From Streptomyces stelliscabiei (lineage in GTDB: Bacteria; Actinomycetota; Actinomycetes; Streptomycetales; Streptomycetaceae): DNA of 64,000 bases. Location of the stretch: contig NZ_JADBGF010000001.1 of NCBI RefSeq assembly GCF_014873495.1, positions 1,302,001 to 1,366,000 of the forward strand, in the 5' to 3' direction. Every line of letters starts with the position of its first letter. Position 1 is the stretch's first letter. Position numbers and translations under genes: made by a program. Below the pieces are notes generated by a model. It was not told the DNA's origin. It made no database searches and worked only from the letters and a program-made list of their open reading frames with translations. This document shows positions 1-7,420 of the stretch, piece after piece.

Positions 1-1
1 T

Positions 2-130
2 GTCTATCTGATCGTGGACGTCCTGCACGCGGGCCACCGGTTCGCTCCCCTGCTCGCGTCGGGGGCGGCGGTCCCGGTGACGTTCGTGGTCTCCCGCTCG
101 ATCATGCTGCGGGGCACGGGCACCGGCTGA
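2..130 (+). CDS. C-terminal end of a GtrA-like membrane protein (partial)
   Basis: Only the last 42 codons lie in the window; the frame enters from the left edge and ends at a TGA. The visible part is hydrophobic and finishes with a segment containing VTFVVSRSIMLR, which resembles the last membrane helix and the conserved aromatic/basic end of GtrA-family proteins (four-helix membrane proteins linked to cell-surface sugar transfer). Too little is visible for a firm family call. The gene converges on the ROK regulator, with 6 bases between the two stop codons. Confidence 0.35.
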   Translation, partial: VYLIVDVLHAGHRFAPLLASGAAVPVTFVVSRSIMLRGTGTG

Positions 131-136
131 GAGGCG

Positions 137-1381
137 TCAGACCAGCGCGCCCAGCGGATCGTCGAGCACCGGCTGCCACGCCAACTCGGCCGCGCCGACC
201 AGGCTGTTGTGATCCAGGGTGCAGGCGAGGATCGGAGGGACCCCGCTCTGCCGCCCCCACAGACTGCGGTCGGCGACGACCGCGCGCAGCCGGTCGGGGT
301 CGGCGTCCAGGAGGGAGCGGTGCATGCCGCCGAGGATGATGCGGTCGGGGTTGAGGATGTTGACCAGGCCCGCGAGCCCGAGGCCGAGGCGGTCGATGAG
401 GGCCTCGGCGGCCGTGCGGACGCCCGGGTCGGCGTACTGCGTGCGGATGAGTTCGTTGGCCTGCTGGAGCAGGGAGCCCTCGGGGCCGGGGTCGCGGCCC
501 ACGGCGCTGAGGAAGGCCCGCGGGTCGGCCTCGACGTCGAGGCAGCCCCGGCTGCCGCAGTGGCAGGGGCGGCCCTCGGGGTTGACGGTGAGGTGACCGA
601 CTTCGAGGGCCAGGCCCGAACTGCCCGTGTGCAGACGGCCGTCGAGGACCAGCGCACCGCCGACGCCCCGGTGCCCGGTCGCCACGCACAGCAGTTCGCG
701 GGAGCCCCGCCCGGCGCCGTGCCGGTGTTCGGCGAGGGCGGCCAGGTTGACGTCGTTGGCCGCGAACGCGGGCCCCTCGATACCGGCCGCACGGACCCGC
801 TCGGCGAAGATCTCCCGGACGGGCGCCCCGGCCGGCCAGGCCAGGTGCAGCGGGTTCAGCGCCAGCCCCGCCGGTTCGGCGACCGCGGACGGCACGGCGA
901 GGCCCGCGCCCACACACCGCCGGCCGGTCTCACGCAGGAGTGCGGCGCCCGCGTCGACGACCGAGCCGAGCACCTTCGCAGGATCGGCGTCGACGATCTC
1001 GCAGGCGGGCGCGGTGGTGACGATCCGGCCGCCGAGACCGACCAGCGCGGCGCGCCAGCCGTCGGCGTGGATCTGGGCGGCGAGCGCGACGGGCCCCTCC
1101 TCGGCGACCTCCAGACGGTGCGAGGGACGGCCCTGCGAACCGGCGGCGGCGCCCGGGTGCGCGTCGACGCGGATCAGGCCGAGCGCCTCCAGTTCGGCGG
1201 CGACGGCGCCCGCGGTGGCCCGGGTGACACCCAGTTCGGCGGTGAGCACGGCACGGGTCGGCGCCCGCCCCGTGTGCACCAGCTCCAGCGCCGGACCGAG
1301 CGCGCCCCTCCCCCGGTCCAGCCGCGTGCGCGTCGTCGGTGTCCCTTCGCCCGCCGCCTTGGGGGCCGCCTTCCCGTCCAT
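137..1381 (-). CDS. ROK-family transcriptional regulator
   Basis: This 414-residue protein has the layout of NagC/XylR-type ROK repressors, which control sugar-use genes and bind a sugar ligand in the C-terminal half. Residues ~20-75 form a winged-helix DNA-binding region (LVHTGRAPTRAVLTAELGVT, then a recognition helix). The rest is the ROK fold, with the zinc-binding pattern CHCGSRGC and the preceding GHLTVNPEG. The reading frame runs open far upstream, but the ATG at 1381 is chosen because GGAGA lies 9 bases before it and the HTH starts soon after. The upstream extension contains a GPP repeat produced by a 9-bp DNA repeat. No sugar operon is adjacent, so the target is unknown. Confidence 0.85.
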   Translation of the reverse strand: MDGKAAPKAAGEGTPTTRTRLDRGRGALGPALELVHTGRAPTRAVLTAELGVTRATAGAVAAELEALGLIRVDAHPGAAAGSQGRPSHRLEVAEEGPVALAAQIHADGWRAALVGLGGRIVTTAPACEIVDADPAKVLGSVVDAGAALLRETGRRCVGAGLAVPSAVAEPAGLALNPLHLAWPAGAPVREIFAERVRAAGIEGPAFAANDVNLAALAEHRHGAGRGSRELLCVATGHRGVGGALVLDGRLHTGSSGLALEVGHLTVNPEGRPCHCGSRGCLDVEADPRAFLSAVGRDPGPEGSLLQQANELIRTQYADPGVRTAAEALIDRLGLGLAGLVNILNPDRIILGGMHRSLLDADPDRLRAVVADRSLWGRQSGVPPILACTLDHNSLVGAAELAWQPVLDDPLGALV

Positions 1382-1484
1382 GAGGGGGAGTCTCCCATGA
1401 TCCGCTCGGCATCGGCCCCCCGCCCGGGCCTCCCGCCCGGCGCGCCTCAGGCGTCGCCGAAGCCGCTGACCCGCGGGGTGACGC

Positions 1485-1583
1485 TCAGCCGACCGGTCGG
1501 CCCCTGCCCGGCCGGCGCGGTCCCGCCGAACACTGGGGCGACCACCACAGGTCGTCGCCGAGGGCGCTGTCGTACGGAACCAT
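1485..1583 (-). CDS. Possible 32-residue small protein (doubtful)
   Basis: An ATG at 1583 preceded by GGTGGGCG opens a 32-codon frame. Its start, MVPYDSALGDDLWWSPQCSAG without the final residue, has an unusual composition with two adjacent tryptophans; the rest is an Arg/Gly/Pro-rich tail. It could be a small gene, the relic of a longer one or chance. No family is recognised. Confidence 0.15.
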   Translation of the reverse strand: MVPYDSALGDDLWWSPQCSAGPRRPGRGRPVG

Positions 1584-1626
1584 CGCCCACCGATCCGCGC
1601 GTGTCCGCCACCGCGCGCGCCGGCCC

Positions 1627-1676
1627 GGCCGGGAGGGCCGGGAGGGCCGGGAGGGCCGGGAGGGCCGGGAGGGCCG
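1627..1676. repeat. 9-bp tandem repeat, about 5.5 copies
   Basis: The unit GGCCGGGAG repeats without a mismatch from 1627 (adenines at 1634, 1643, 1652, 1661 and 1670 mark the period). It lies between the ROK regulator and the membrane protein gene. Because 9 is a multiple of 3, every frame through it encodes a tripeptide repeat (GPP or ALP), which explains several spurious open frames here. Confidence 0.9.
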
Positions 1677-1725
1677 ATTCTGCGGTCACATCTCCGCAGA
1701 TGCTCCCGCGCAGCAGCCGGCAGGC

Positions 1726-2193
1726 TCAGAGGTCCGCGCAAATCTTCCGCGACTGCGCGATGTCCTTCTTGACCTGGGCGTCGAACTCGAAGACCACTTG
1801 CTGACGGCGGGAAGCGCGGCGGAGCGCGTCCGCGAGGGGCTTGTACGCCCGGTCGGCGGCGGCTGCCGCCTCGGACAGCACCACGGCCCCGTTCCACCGG
1901 TAGAGCGCCACCTTGCCCTCGTCACCCTTGGCCGTGTACTTGGAGGGGTCGAAGCCGGCGAGGGCGGCGCACGCGCCCTGCGCGTCGGCCGCCGGACCCG
2001 AGCTGGAGCCCGGGCTCTCCCCGGAGCCGGTCAGCACCCAGGCCGTGCCGACACCGCCACCGCCCAGCAGCAGACCGACCAGCAGTACGGCCACGAGCGG
2101 CCCTCTGCCGCCGGTCGGCGGGGTGGTCGGCGCGGGTGGGGGCGGCGAGGCGGGCGGTTGAGTGGGCTGCTGAGGCTGCATGCGCATGACCAT
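1726..2193 (-). CDS. Proline-rich membrane-anchored protein of unknown function
   Basis: A protein of about 155 residues. A cytoplasmic N-terminal stretch rich in Pro, Gln and Thr (~1-30) is followed by one hydrophobic helix (LVAVLLVGLLLGGGGVGTAWV, minus its ends, ~33-55). A Ser/Gly linker and a small external domain follow, with two cysteines (one in QGACAAL, one in SRKICADL near the C-terminus) that could form a disulfide. The order cytoplasmic Pro-rich tail, one helix, external domain is common in Streptomyces proteins of unknown role. The start is uncertain: ATG codons at 2193, 2187 and 2181 share the frame. No catalytic motif is visible. Confidence 0.65.
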   Translation of the reverse strand: MVMRMQPQQPTQPPASPPPPAPTTPPTGGRGPLVAVLLVGLLLGGGGVGTAWVLTGSGESPGSSSGPAADAQGACAALAGFDPSKYTAKGDEGKVALYRWNGAVVLSEAAAAADRAYKPLADALRRASRRQQVVFEFDAQVKKDIAQSRKICADL

Positions 2194-2363
2194 ATCGGGC
2201 CACGCGGGAGCCCCACCGGTGAACTCGGCAACGCATGAACCCAGGTGCTGCGAGGTGCCACACGATGTGGATCCGGCGGTGCGATGTCGGCCGCGGGGTG
2301 CTCGGCGAGACCCCGGGCGCCGTCGAGAACACGTCGTCGGTGACGCTCCGACTTCACGCAGAT

Positions 2364-2396
2364 CGCCTGCCTCGCCTGCCTCGCCTGCCTCGCCTG
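2364..2396. repeat. 9-bp tandem repeat, about 3.7 copies
   Basis: The unit CGCCTGCCT repeats exactly at 2364, 2373 and 2382, with a partial copy at 2391. Its sequence is unrelated to the 9-bp array at 1627, 0.7 kb away. Confidence 0.9.
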
Positions 2397-2403
2397 AAAG
2401 CAG

Positions 2404-2433
2404 TTCGTCCCGCTGGATGACCAGCGGGACGAA
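2404..2433 (-). terminator. Perfect hairpin, probable terminator
   Basis: TTCGTCCCGCTGG and its exact complement are separated by ATGA, giving a 13-bp stem with a 4-base loop. It lies about 105 bases after the stop of the minus-strand gene at 2539-3165. There is no U-tract, which is usual for Streptomyces terminators. An operator for the downstream gene is the alternative. Confidence 0.6.
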
Positions 2434-2538
2434 GCGGCAGTGCCCGGAACACCGGCAGCGTCACGGGGAGACGCGGGGCCCCTTCGCGCACTGCGCATGC
2501 TCATGCGGAGGTCGCGTGTGCACGCGGCGCCTCCGTCA

Positions 2539-3165
2539 CTACCGGGCGGCCTTCTTCGCGCCGGAGAACGCGGTGAACGCGCCGATGGCGAGGAAGAGGA
2601 AGGTCATCGCGTCGGCCGTCTCGCTCCAGCCGTCGGTCACCACGTCGAAGTGCTCGGTGAACAGTGTGGTCGCGGAGACGCCGATTTCGTCGGCGTAGAA
2701 GATCGCGATGCCGATGAGCTGGCCGAGGTAGACCGCGCCCAGCGACAGCAGGGCGCTGACCACGGGGAGGACCGGGTTGGTGCCACCGATCCTGCCCGCC
2801 GCGAGGCCGATGAGGAAACCGACGCCGACGGCCGCGTAGCCGATCTCGTACTCGGTCGCGCCGACGATCGCGCCGTAGATACCAGCGGTGACCAGCGCCG
2901 TGACGACAGCCGCGACCAGGCCCAGGGCGAAGTTGTTGCGGGCCGGCGCCGGCGCGGGTGCGAACGGGGCCTGAGGAGGCAGACCGGAACCGGGCTGCTG
3001 GGCGAACGGGTTGCCGCCGTTCGGCTGTTGGGCGTAGGGGTTGCCGCCGTTGGGCTGCTGGGCGAAGGGGTTACCGTCGGACGGCTGCTGGGCGTAAGGG
3101 TTGCCCTCGGACGGCTGCTGGGCGTAAGGGTTGCCCTCGGACGGCGATGGAGCTGACTGGGTCAT
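2539..3165 (-). CDS. Four-helix membrane protein with 10-residue N-terminal repeats
   Basis: A protein of 208 residues. Residues ~8-58 hold five near-identical 10-residue repeats of the type S-E/D-G-N-P-Y/F-A-Q-Q-P, followed by a Pro/Ala linker. The C-terminal half has about four hydrophobic helices (for example FALGLVAAVVTALVTAGIY and VVSALLSLGAVYLGQLIGIA). Such Asn-Pro-Tyr-rich tails on small membrane domains are common in actinobacteria and may mediate assembly; the function is not known. The ATG at 3165 is chosen because GGGGGAA precedes it by 7 bases and the repeats begin just after. The frame extends 51 codons further upstream without a comparable signal. Confidence 0.7.
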   Translation of the reverse strand: MTQSAPSPSEGNPYAQQPSEGNPYAQQPSDGNPFAQQPNGGNPYAQQPNGGNPFAQQPGSGLPPQAPFAPAPAPARNNFALGLVAAVVTALVTAGIYGAIVGATEYEIGYAAVGVGFLIGLAAGRIGGTNPVLPVVSALLSLGAVYLGQLIGIAIFYADEIGVSATTLFTEHFDVVTDGWSETADAMTFLFLAIGAFTAFSGAKKAAR

Positions 3166-3434
3166 GACAGGATTCCCCCAATGGAACTGCTGCGACGAGT
3201 GGTGTGGTGTGTGCGCACGCGCGTGCGACAAGACGCCGAAGAGTAACAGGCGTGGCGATCCTGTCCACCAGGGATATCGCGGGTGATTTCGGGTGGGGCT
3301 CACAAGGCCCACAGCCACCGTCGGCCGGATGAGGGTCCGAGTGGCGACGTCACCGACTCAGGGCGGGGGTCGCGGTCCCGCGCGGCCGCTCGGGGAAGAG
3401 GCGCGAGCTGCGGCTCGGTTAGCCTGGGCGCACG

Positions 3435-4595
3435 ATGAGCGACCGTATGACCGCGCCCTGGGGCGAGTACACCCTGACCCGTTTTCCCGAGGACCCACGG
3501 GAGCCGCTGCGCGCCTGGGACGCGTCCGACGCGTATCTGTTGCGCCATCTCGCGGAGAGCGGGACGCCGTTGGACGGGGCGGTCGTGGTCGTCGGGGACC
3601 GTTGGGGTGCGCTGACCACGGCGCTGGGGCGGTACGGGCCGACGCAGATCACCGACTCGTATCTGAGCCGGGAGGCGACGCGGGCGAATCTGGAGCGTGC
3701 CGGTGTCGGGGCGGACGCCGTGCGGCTGCTCACCACCCGTGACACGCCTGCGGACCGCGTCGACGTGCTGCTCGTCCGGGTCCCCAAGAGCCTCGCGCTC
3801 CTGGAGGACCAGCTGCACCGGCTGGCGCCCGCCGTGCACGAGGGCACGGTCGTGATCGGCACCGGGATGGTCAAGGAGATCCACACCTCCACGCTCCGCC
3901 TCTTCGAGCGGATCCTCGGCCCCACCCGCACCTCGCTGGCCCGGCAGAAGGCACGGCTGATCTTCTGCACCCCGGAAAGGGGCGTGCTCGCGGCTCGGGG
4001 CGGCGATCCGTGGCCGTACACCTATCGACTGCCGGACGACGTCGGTGTGTTGGCCGGGCGGACGGTCGTCAACCACGCCGGTGTGTTCTGCGCCGACCGG
4101 CTCGACATCGGCACCCGGTTCTTCCTGCGGCACCTGCCGAAGGGCCCCGGCGGCGGCCGGGTCGTGGACCTGGGGTGCGGCAACGGGGTGGTCGGCACGG
4201 CGGTCGCGCTGGCCGATCCGGGCGCCGAGGTGGTGTTCGTCGACGAGTCGTACCAGGCGGTGGCCTCGGCGGAGGCGACGTACCGCGCGAACCGGCCCGG
4301 CGCGGACGACGCGGCCGAGTTCCGGGTCGGCGACGGGCTGGAGGAGTTCCCGCCGGGAAGCGTCGATCTCGTTCTCAACAACCCGCCGTTCCACTCCCAC
4401 CAGGCGACGACCGACGCCACGGCCCGGCGGATGTTCGCCGGCGCGCGGCGGGCGCTGCGGCCGGGTGGTGAGCTGTGGGTGGTCGGCAACCGTCACCTGC
4501 GCTATCACGTGACGCTGCGGCGGATCTTCGGCAACAGTGAAGTCGTCGCCGGTGACGCCAAGTTCGTGGTGCTGAAGGCGGTCAGGCGGGGTTAG
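3435..4595 (+). CDS. RlmG/RsmC-type rRNA guanine-N2 methyltransferase
   Basis: A 386-residue SAM-dependent methyltransferase whose length and layout match the RlmG/RsmC family, which methylates guanine N2 in rRNA. The N-terminal half is a degenerate methyltransferase-like domain without a SAM motif. The C-terminal half holds motif I (VVDLGCGNGVVG, ~residues 238-249) and the NPPF motif (LVLNNPPFHSH, ~312-322) used by enzymes that methylate exocyclic amino groups. RlmG acts on 23S G1835 and RsmC on 16S G1207; the sequence alone does not separate them, though the length favours RlmG. A TAGCCT box lies 9 bases before the ATG, so the leader is very short or absent. The 3' end overlaps the convergent AraC gene by 14 bases. 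Confidence 0.85.
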   Translation: MSDRMTAPWGEYTLTRFPEDPREPLRAWDASDAYLLRHLAESGTPLDGAVVVVGDRWGALTTALGRYGPTQITDSYLSREATRANLERAGVGADAVRLLTTRDTPADRVDVLLVRVPKSLALLEDQLHRLAPAVHEGTVVIGTGMVKEIHTSTLRLFERILGPTRTSLARQKARLIFCTPERGVLAARGGDPWPYTYRLPDDVGVLAGRTVVNHAGVFCADRLDIGTRFFLRHLPKGPGGGRVVDLGCGNGVVGTAVALADPGAEVVFVDESYQAVASAEATYRANRPGADDAAEFRVGDGLEEFPPGSVDLVLNNPPFHSHQATTDATARRMFAGARRALRPGGELWVVGNRHLRYHVTLRRIFGNSEVVAGDAKFVVLKAVRRG

Positions 4596-5379
4596 CGGCC
4601 GCTGCCGGCGAGGGGGCTCCTCGCAGGGCGCGCGGTGAGGCGCCCAGCTCCCGGCGGCAGGCCTTGTTGAAGGCCTGGAGGTCGGGGATGCCTACGGAGG
4701 CGGCCACGGCGGGGATGGAGAGGGTCGTGGCGCGCAGCAGGTGGTGGGCGCGTTCGAGTCTGCGGCGGCGGATGTAGGCGACGACCGTGCCGCCGGTCTC
4801 GGCGCGGAAGAGGCGGGTCAGGTGGTTGTGGGAGACCCCGGCCGCGCGGGCCACCTCGGGGATGGTGAGCGGCGCGGCCAGGTGGGCCTCGATGTGGGCG
4901 ACGGCGGCGGTGACCGCCGGGTGCGGGCCGGGGCCCGGCGCGGCGGGCGGGGTCAGCGTGGCGACGCGCCACAGGGTGGTCCAGATCTCGGCCCGAGCAC
5001 GGTCCGGCTCGCTCGGGGCCGCGGCCACCGCTCGTAGCAACAGGCCGGTGAGCGCCGGGAGTTCGGGTCCGGCGTCCTGCACGACCGGTACCGTGCGGGG
5101 CGGTCCGGCGGGAGTGATGCGCAGATGGGCGAAGAGGTGCTCGGAGCGGCCCCGGTAGCGGTAGCGGACCGTGGTGCCGGGCGGTACGAGGCTGACCCGG
5201 CCGGGGCGGATGGTGTGGACCGTGCCGCCGACCGTCAGTTCCCCCTCGTACTGGTAGAGGTGCAGCTGCCACAGTTCCGGCAGCCGGAACACGTCCGTGC
5301 GGCTCGCGACGCCGTGCACGCCGACACCGATGAGGGCGACGACCGGCGGCTCACCGAGGTGGATCTCCGTCTCCCGCAT
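4582..5379 (-). CDS. AraC-family transcriptional regulator
   Basis: A 265-residue protein. The N-terminal ~160 residues form a cupin-like ligand-binding domain (GELTVGGTVHTIRPG, then VSLVPPGTTVRYRYRG). The C-terminal ~100 residues hold the two AraC helix-turn-helices (TIPEVARAAGVSHNHLTRLF and SIPAVAASVGIPDLQAFNKA, with the usual CRRELGASPRALR end). The ligand is unknown, but the domain order is that of sugar-responsive regulators and a sugar-phosphate module lies just upstream. Six bases before the ATG sits TATTTT, so translation is probably leaderless. A palindrome at 5395-5408 falls in the promoter spacer and may be an autoregulatory operator. Confidence 0.85.
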   Translation of the reverse strand: MRETEIHLGEPPVVALIGVGVHGVASRTDVFRLPELWQLHLYQYEGELTVGGTVHTIRPGRVSLVPPGTTVRYRYRGRSEHLFAHLRITPAGPPRTVPVVQDAGPELPALTGLLLRAVAAAPSEPDRARAEIWTTLWRVATLTPPAAPGPGPHPAVTAAVAHIEAHLAAPLTIPEVARAAGVSHNHLTRLFRAETGGTVVAYIRRRRLERAHHLLRATTLSIPAVAASVGIPDLQAFNKACRRELGASPRALRGAPSPAAAANPA

Positions 5380-5394
5380 GACCGGAAAATACCA

Positions 5395-5408
5395 GTGACG
5401 GGCGTCAC
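5395..5408. promoter_or_regulatory. Palindrome inside the araC-type promoter
   Basis: GTGACGGGCGTCAC has perfect 6-base arms around GG. It lies just upstream of the putative -10 box (TATTTT on the minus strand, about 5385-5390) of the AraC-type gene, so a bound protein would block its promoter. Which protein binds is unknown. Confidence 0.4.
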
Positions 5409-5533
5409 ATTCGGGGCCCCGGGCGCCACACTTCGCGGGACGGTCGCATTCCCCTGCGGAACGGACACGTGCGGGCCGTCCGGAGGCGCCCGTACCGGCC
5501 CCGTGGGCTCGCCGCCGGGCGTGTGCGGGACGG

Positions 5534-6406
5534 CTACGCGGAGGGGACGGCCTCTTCCGTGCGCAGGACGCGGATGAGGCGGGCCACCGTGTCCGCCATC
5601 GCCGACCGGCCCGCGGTGAGGTAGGGGCGCGGGTCCACCGCCTCGGGGCGGGCGTCGAGGTACTCCCGGATCGCGCCGGTCAGGGCGATGTTGAGCGCGG
5701 TGCCGATGTTGACCTTGGCGATGCCTCCCGCGACGGCCCGGCGCAGTTCGTCGTCGGGGACGCCGGAGGAGCCGTGCAGGACGAGGGGGACGTCCAGGGC
5801 GCCGGCCAGCCGTCGCAGGAGGACGTGGTCGAGAGCGGCGGTGCGGGTGGTCATCGCGTGCGAGCTGCCGATGGCGACGGCGAGCGCGTCCACGCCCGAG
5901 TCGGCCACGAAGGCCCGCGCCTCGTCGGGGTCGGTACGGGCTCCGGGTGCGTGCGCGTCGAGCGGCGCCGCGCCGTTCTTGCCGCCCACCTGCCCCAACT
6001 CGGCTTCGATCCACAGCCCTTGGCCGTGCGCCCACTGCACGGCGGCGTGGGTCGCGGCCAGGTTGTCGAGGTAGGGCAGGCGCGACGCGTCGTACATCAC
6101 GGAGCTGAAGCCGGCATCCGCCGCCCGGCGCAGCAGGTCCTCGCTCCGGACGTGGTCGAGGTGGAGCGCGACGGGCACGGCCGCCCGCTCGGCGACGGCG
6201 GACGCGGCGCGGGCCAGCGGGAGGGGGTCGCCGCCGTGGAACCCGACCGCGTTCTCGCTGACCTGGAGGACGACGGGCGCGGCGGCGGTCTCGGCGCCCG
6301 CGACGACCGCCTCGACGTGCTCCAGGGTGATGACGTTGAACGAGGCCACCGCGACGTGCGTGGCGGTGGCCCCGGTGATCAGTGCACCGGTCGTCGTGAG
6401 GGGCAC
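5534..6406 (-). CDS. Class II fructose/tagatose-bisphosphate aldolase family protein
   Basis: A 290-residue zinc-dependent aldolase of the FbaA/KbaY/GatY family, which splits ketose 1,6-bisphosphates into dihydroxyacetone phosphate and an aldehyde. Visible features are VASFNVITLEHVEAV near the N-terminus, the zinc and catalytic region VALHLDHVRSED (~86-97), SVMYDASRLPY, the second metal site VLHGSSGVPD (~208-217) and the phosphate-binding KVNIGTALN. The sugar is probably tagatose or a relative, because the next gene upstream is an AgaS-like SIS protein; those two with a DeoR regulator are the core of amino-sugar and galactitol pathways. Start and stop are 13 bases or less from neighbours on the same strand, so it is the second gene of an operon. 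No kinase gene is present. Confidence 0.85.
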   Translation of the reverse strand: MPLTTTGALITGATATHVAVASFNVITLEHVEAVVAGAETAAAPVVLQVSENAVGFHGGDPLPLARAASAVAERAAVPVALHLDHVRSEDLLRRAADAGFSSVMYDASRLPYLDNLAATHAAVQWAHGQGLWIEAELGQVGGKNGAAPLDAHAPGARTDPDEARAFVADSGVDALAVAIGSSHAMTTRTAALDHVLLRRLAGALDVPLVLHGSSGVPDDELRRAVAGGIAKVNIGTALNIALTGAIREYLDARPEAVDPRPYLTAGRSAMADTVARLIRVLRTEEAVPSA

Positions 6407-6419
6407 GACTCCTCCTGTT

Positions 6420-7310
6420 TCAGCGGTCGTTCGGGTCGAGGATCACCGAGCGCGTGAGATGGCGCGGCCGGTCGGGATCGAGGCCGCGGGCGGCGGCCAC
6501 GGCGACGGCGAGCCGCTGGGCGCGGACCAGTTCGGCGAGCGGGTCCAGCCCGCCCGGCACCCAGGTCCCCCCGGTCGCCCGCACCTGTTCGGCGAGCCCC
6601 TCGGGCGCCTCGCCGAACATCCAGGTCGCCGTGGACCGCGTGGTGACGCTGATCGGGCCGTGCCGGTACTCCATCGCCGGATACGCCTCGCTCCACGCCA
6701 GCGCGGCCTCACGCATCTTCAGCGCGGCCTCGTTCGCGAGGCCCACGGTCCACCCCCGGCCCAGGAAGGTGAACTGGGTGCCGTCGACGAGCCCTTCGGG
6801 CAACGGTGCCGCCAGCGCGGCGCGCGCGTCGGCGACGGCCGCCTCGGGGTGCAGGCCGAGGTGGGCGCGCAGGAGGGTGAGGGCGGTGGTGGCGAAACGG
6901 GTCTGGACGACGGACTTCTCGTCGGCGAAGCCGAGGATCACGACGTCGTCCGCGGCCGCCATCACCGGGGTGGCCGGGTCGGCGGTGATCGCGGTCGTGC
7001 GGGTACGGCCCCGCAGCACGCCCAGCAGGTCCAGCACCTCGGTGGTCGTGCCGGAGCGGGTGAGGGCGACGACGCGGTCGTAGGTCCGCCCCCGGGGGAA
7101 CTCCGAGGCCGGGAAGGCGTCCGTCTCCCCCTGGCCGGCCCGCTCACGCAGGCGGGCGGCGGCCTGGGCCATGAAGTACGACGTACCGCAGCCGACGATC
7201 GCCACCCGCTCGCCGGGCGCCGACAGGACCCCGGCGTGTTCCACCGCCTCGGCGGCGACGCGGGCCCAGCACTCGGGCTGGCTGTTCAGCTCGTCCTCGA
7301 CGTGGGTCAT
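6420..7310 (-). CDS. SIS-domain sugar-phosphate isomerase/deaminase (AgaS/GlmS-like)
   Basis: A 296-residue protein with two SIS domains, as in GlmS, FrlB and AgaS, which isomerise or deaminate amino-sugar phosphates. The first domain has VAIVGCGTSYFMAQAAA (~42-58) and VALTRSGTTTEVLDLL (~86-101), the phosphosugar-binding Ser/Thr loops; the second has FLGRGWTVGLANEAALKMRE and EYRHGPIS, both typical of GlmS-like C-terminal domains. There is no glutaminase domain, so ammonia is not supplied from glutamine. The ATG at 7310 follows GGGGAGGG by 7 bases. It is the first gene of an operon with the aldolase and diverges from the DeoR regulator. Confidence 0.8.
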   Translation of the reverse strand: MTHVEDELNSQPECWARVAAEAVEHAGVLSAPGERVAIVGCGTSYFMAQAAARLRERAGQGETDAFPASEFPRGRTYDRVVALTRSGTTTEVLDLLGVLRGRTRTTAITADPATPVMAAADDVVILGFADEKSVVQTRFATTALTLLRAHLGLHPEAAVADARAALAAPLPEGLVDGTQFTFLGRGWTVGLANEAALKMREAALAWSEAYPAMEYRHGPISVTTRSTATWMFGEAPEGLAEQVRATGGTWVPGGLDPLAELVRAQRLAVAVAAARGLDPDRPRHLTRSVILDPNDR

Positions 7311-7357
7311 GCGGTCACCCTCCCCAGAAGGCATACGACTCATGCGTGTTCCTGCAC

Positions 7358-7385
7358 GATATAGTCGACTTCCGAGCATCTTCAA
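7358..7385 (-). promoter_or_regulatory. Promoter of the SIS-aldolase operon
   Basis: Read on the minus strand, TTGAAG (7385-7380) and TATATC (7363-7358) are 16 bases apart, and the start codon lies about 48 bases further on. The region is clearly less GC-rich than its surroundings and also serves the divergent DeoR gene, so the DeoR operator should be here; I could not define its sequence. Confidence 0.45.
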
Positions 7386-7420
7386 GCATGACATGGCAAC
7401 AGACCAGCAGGAGGAGACCC

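Larger units (their letters stand above)
1382..1725. other. Gene-poor stretch with a 9-bp repeat
   Basis: About 340 bases between two minus-strand genes. It should hold the promoter of the ROK regulator. The clear structure is the 9-bp array at 1627-1676. One 32-codon minus-strand frame (1485-1583) is possible but weak. I see no other gene. Confidence 0.6.
2194..2538. other. Intergenic stretch with repeat and hairpin
   Basis: About 345 bases between two minus-strand genes. It contains a second 9-bp array (2364-2396) and a perfect 13-bp hairpin (2404-2433) that probably ends the upstream transcript. No gene with both plausible coding bias and a ribosome site is visible. Confidence 0.6.

Noticed and set aside
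137..1897. Long minus-strand frame with GPP repeats before the ROK regulator (collagen-like)
   Set aside because: The GPP run is the translation of the 9-bp DNA array, and the composition upstream of 1381 is Arg/Pro/Ala-rich shadow. The ribosome site and HTH both point to a start at 1381.
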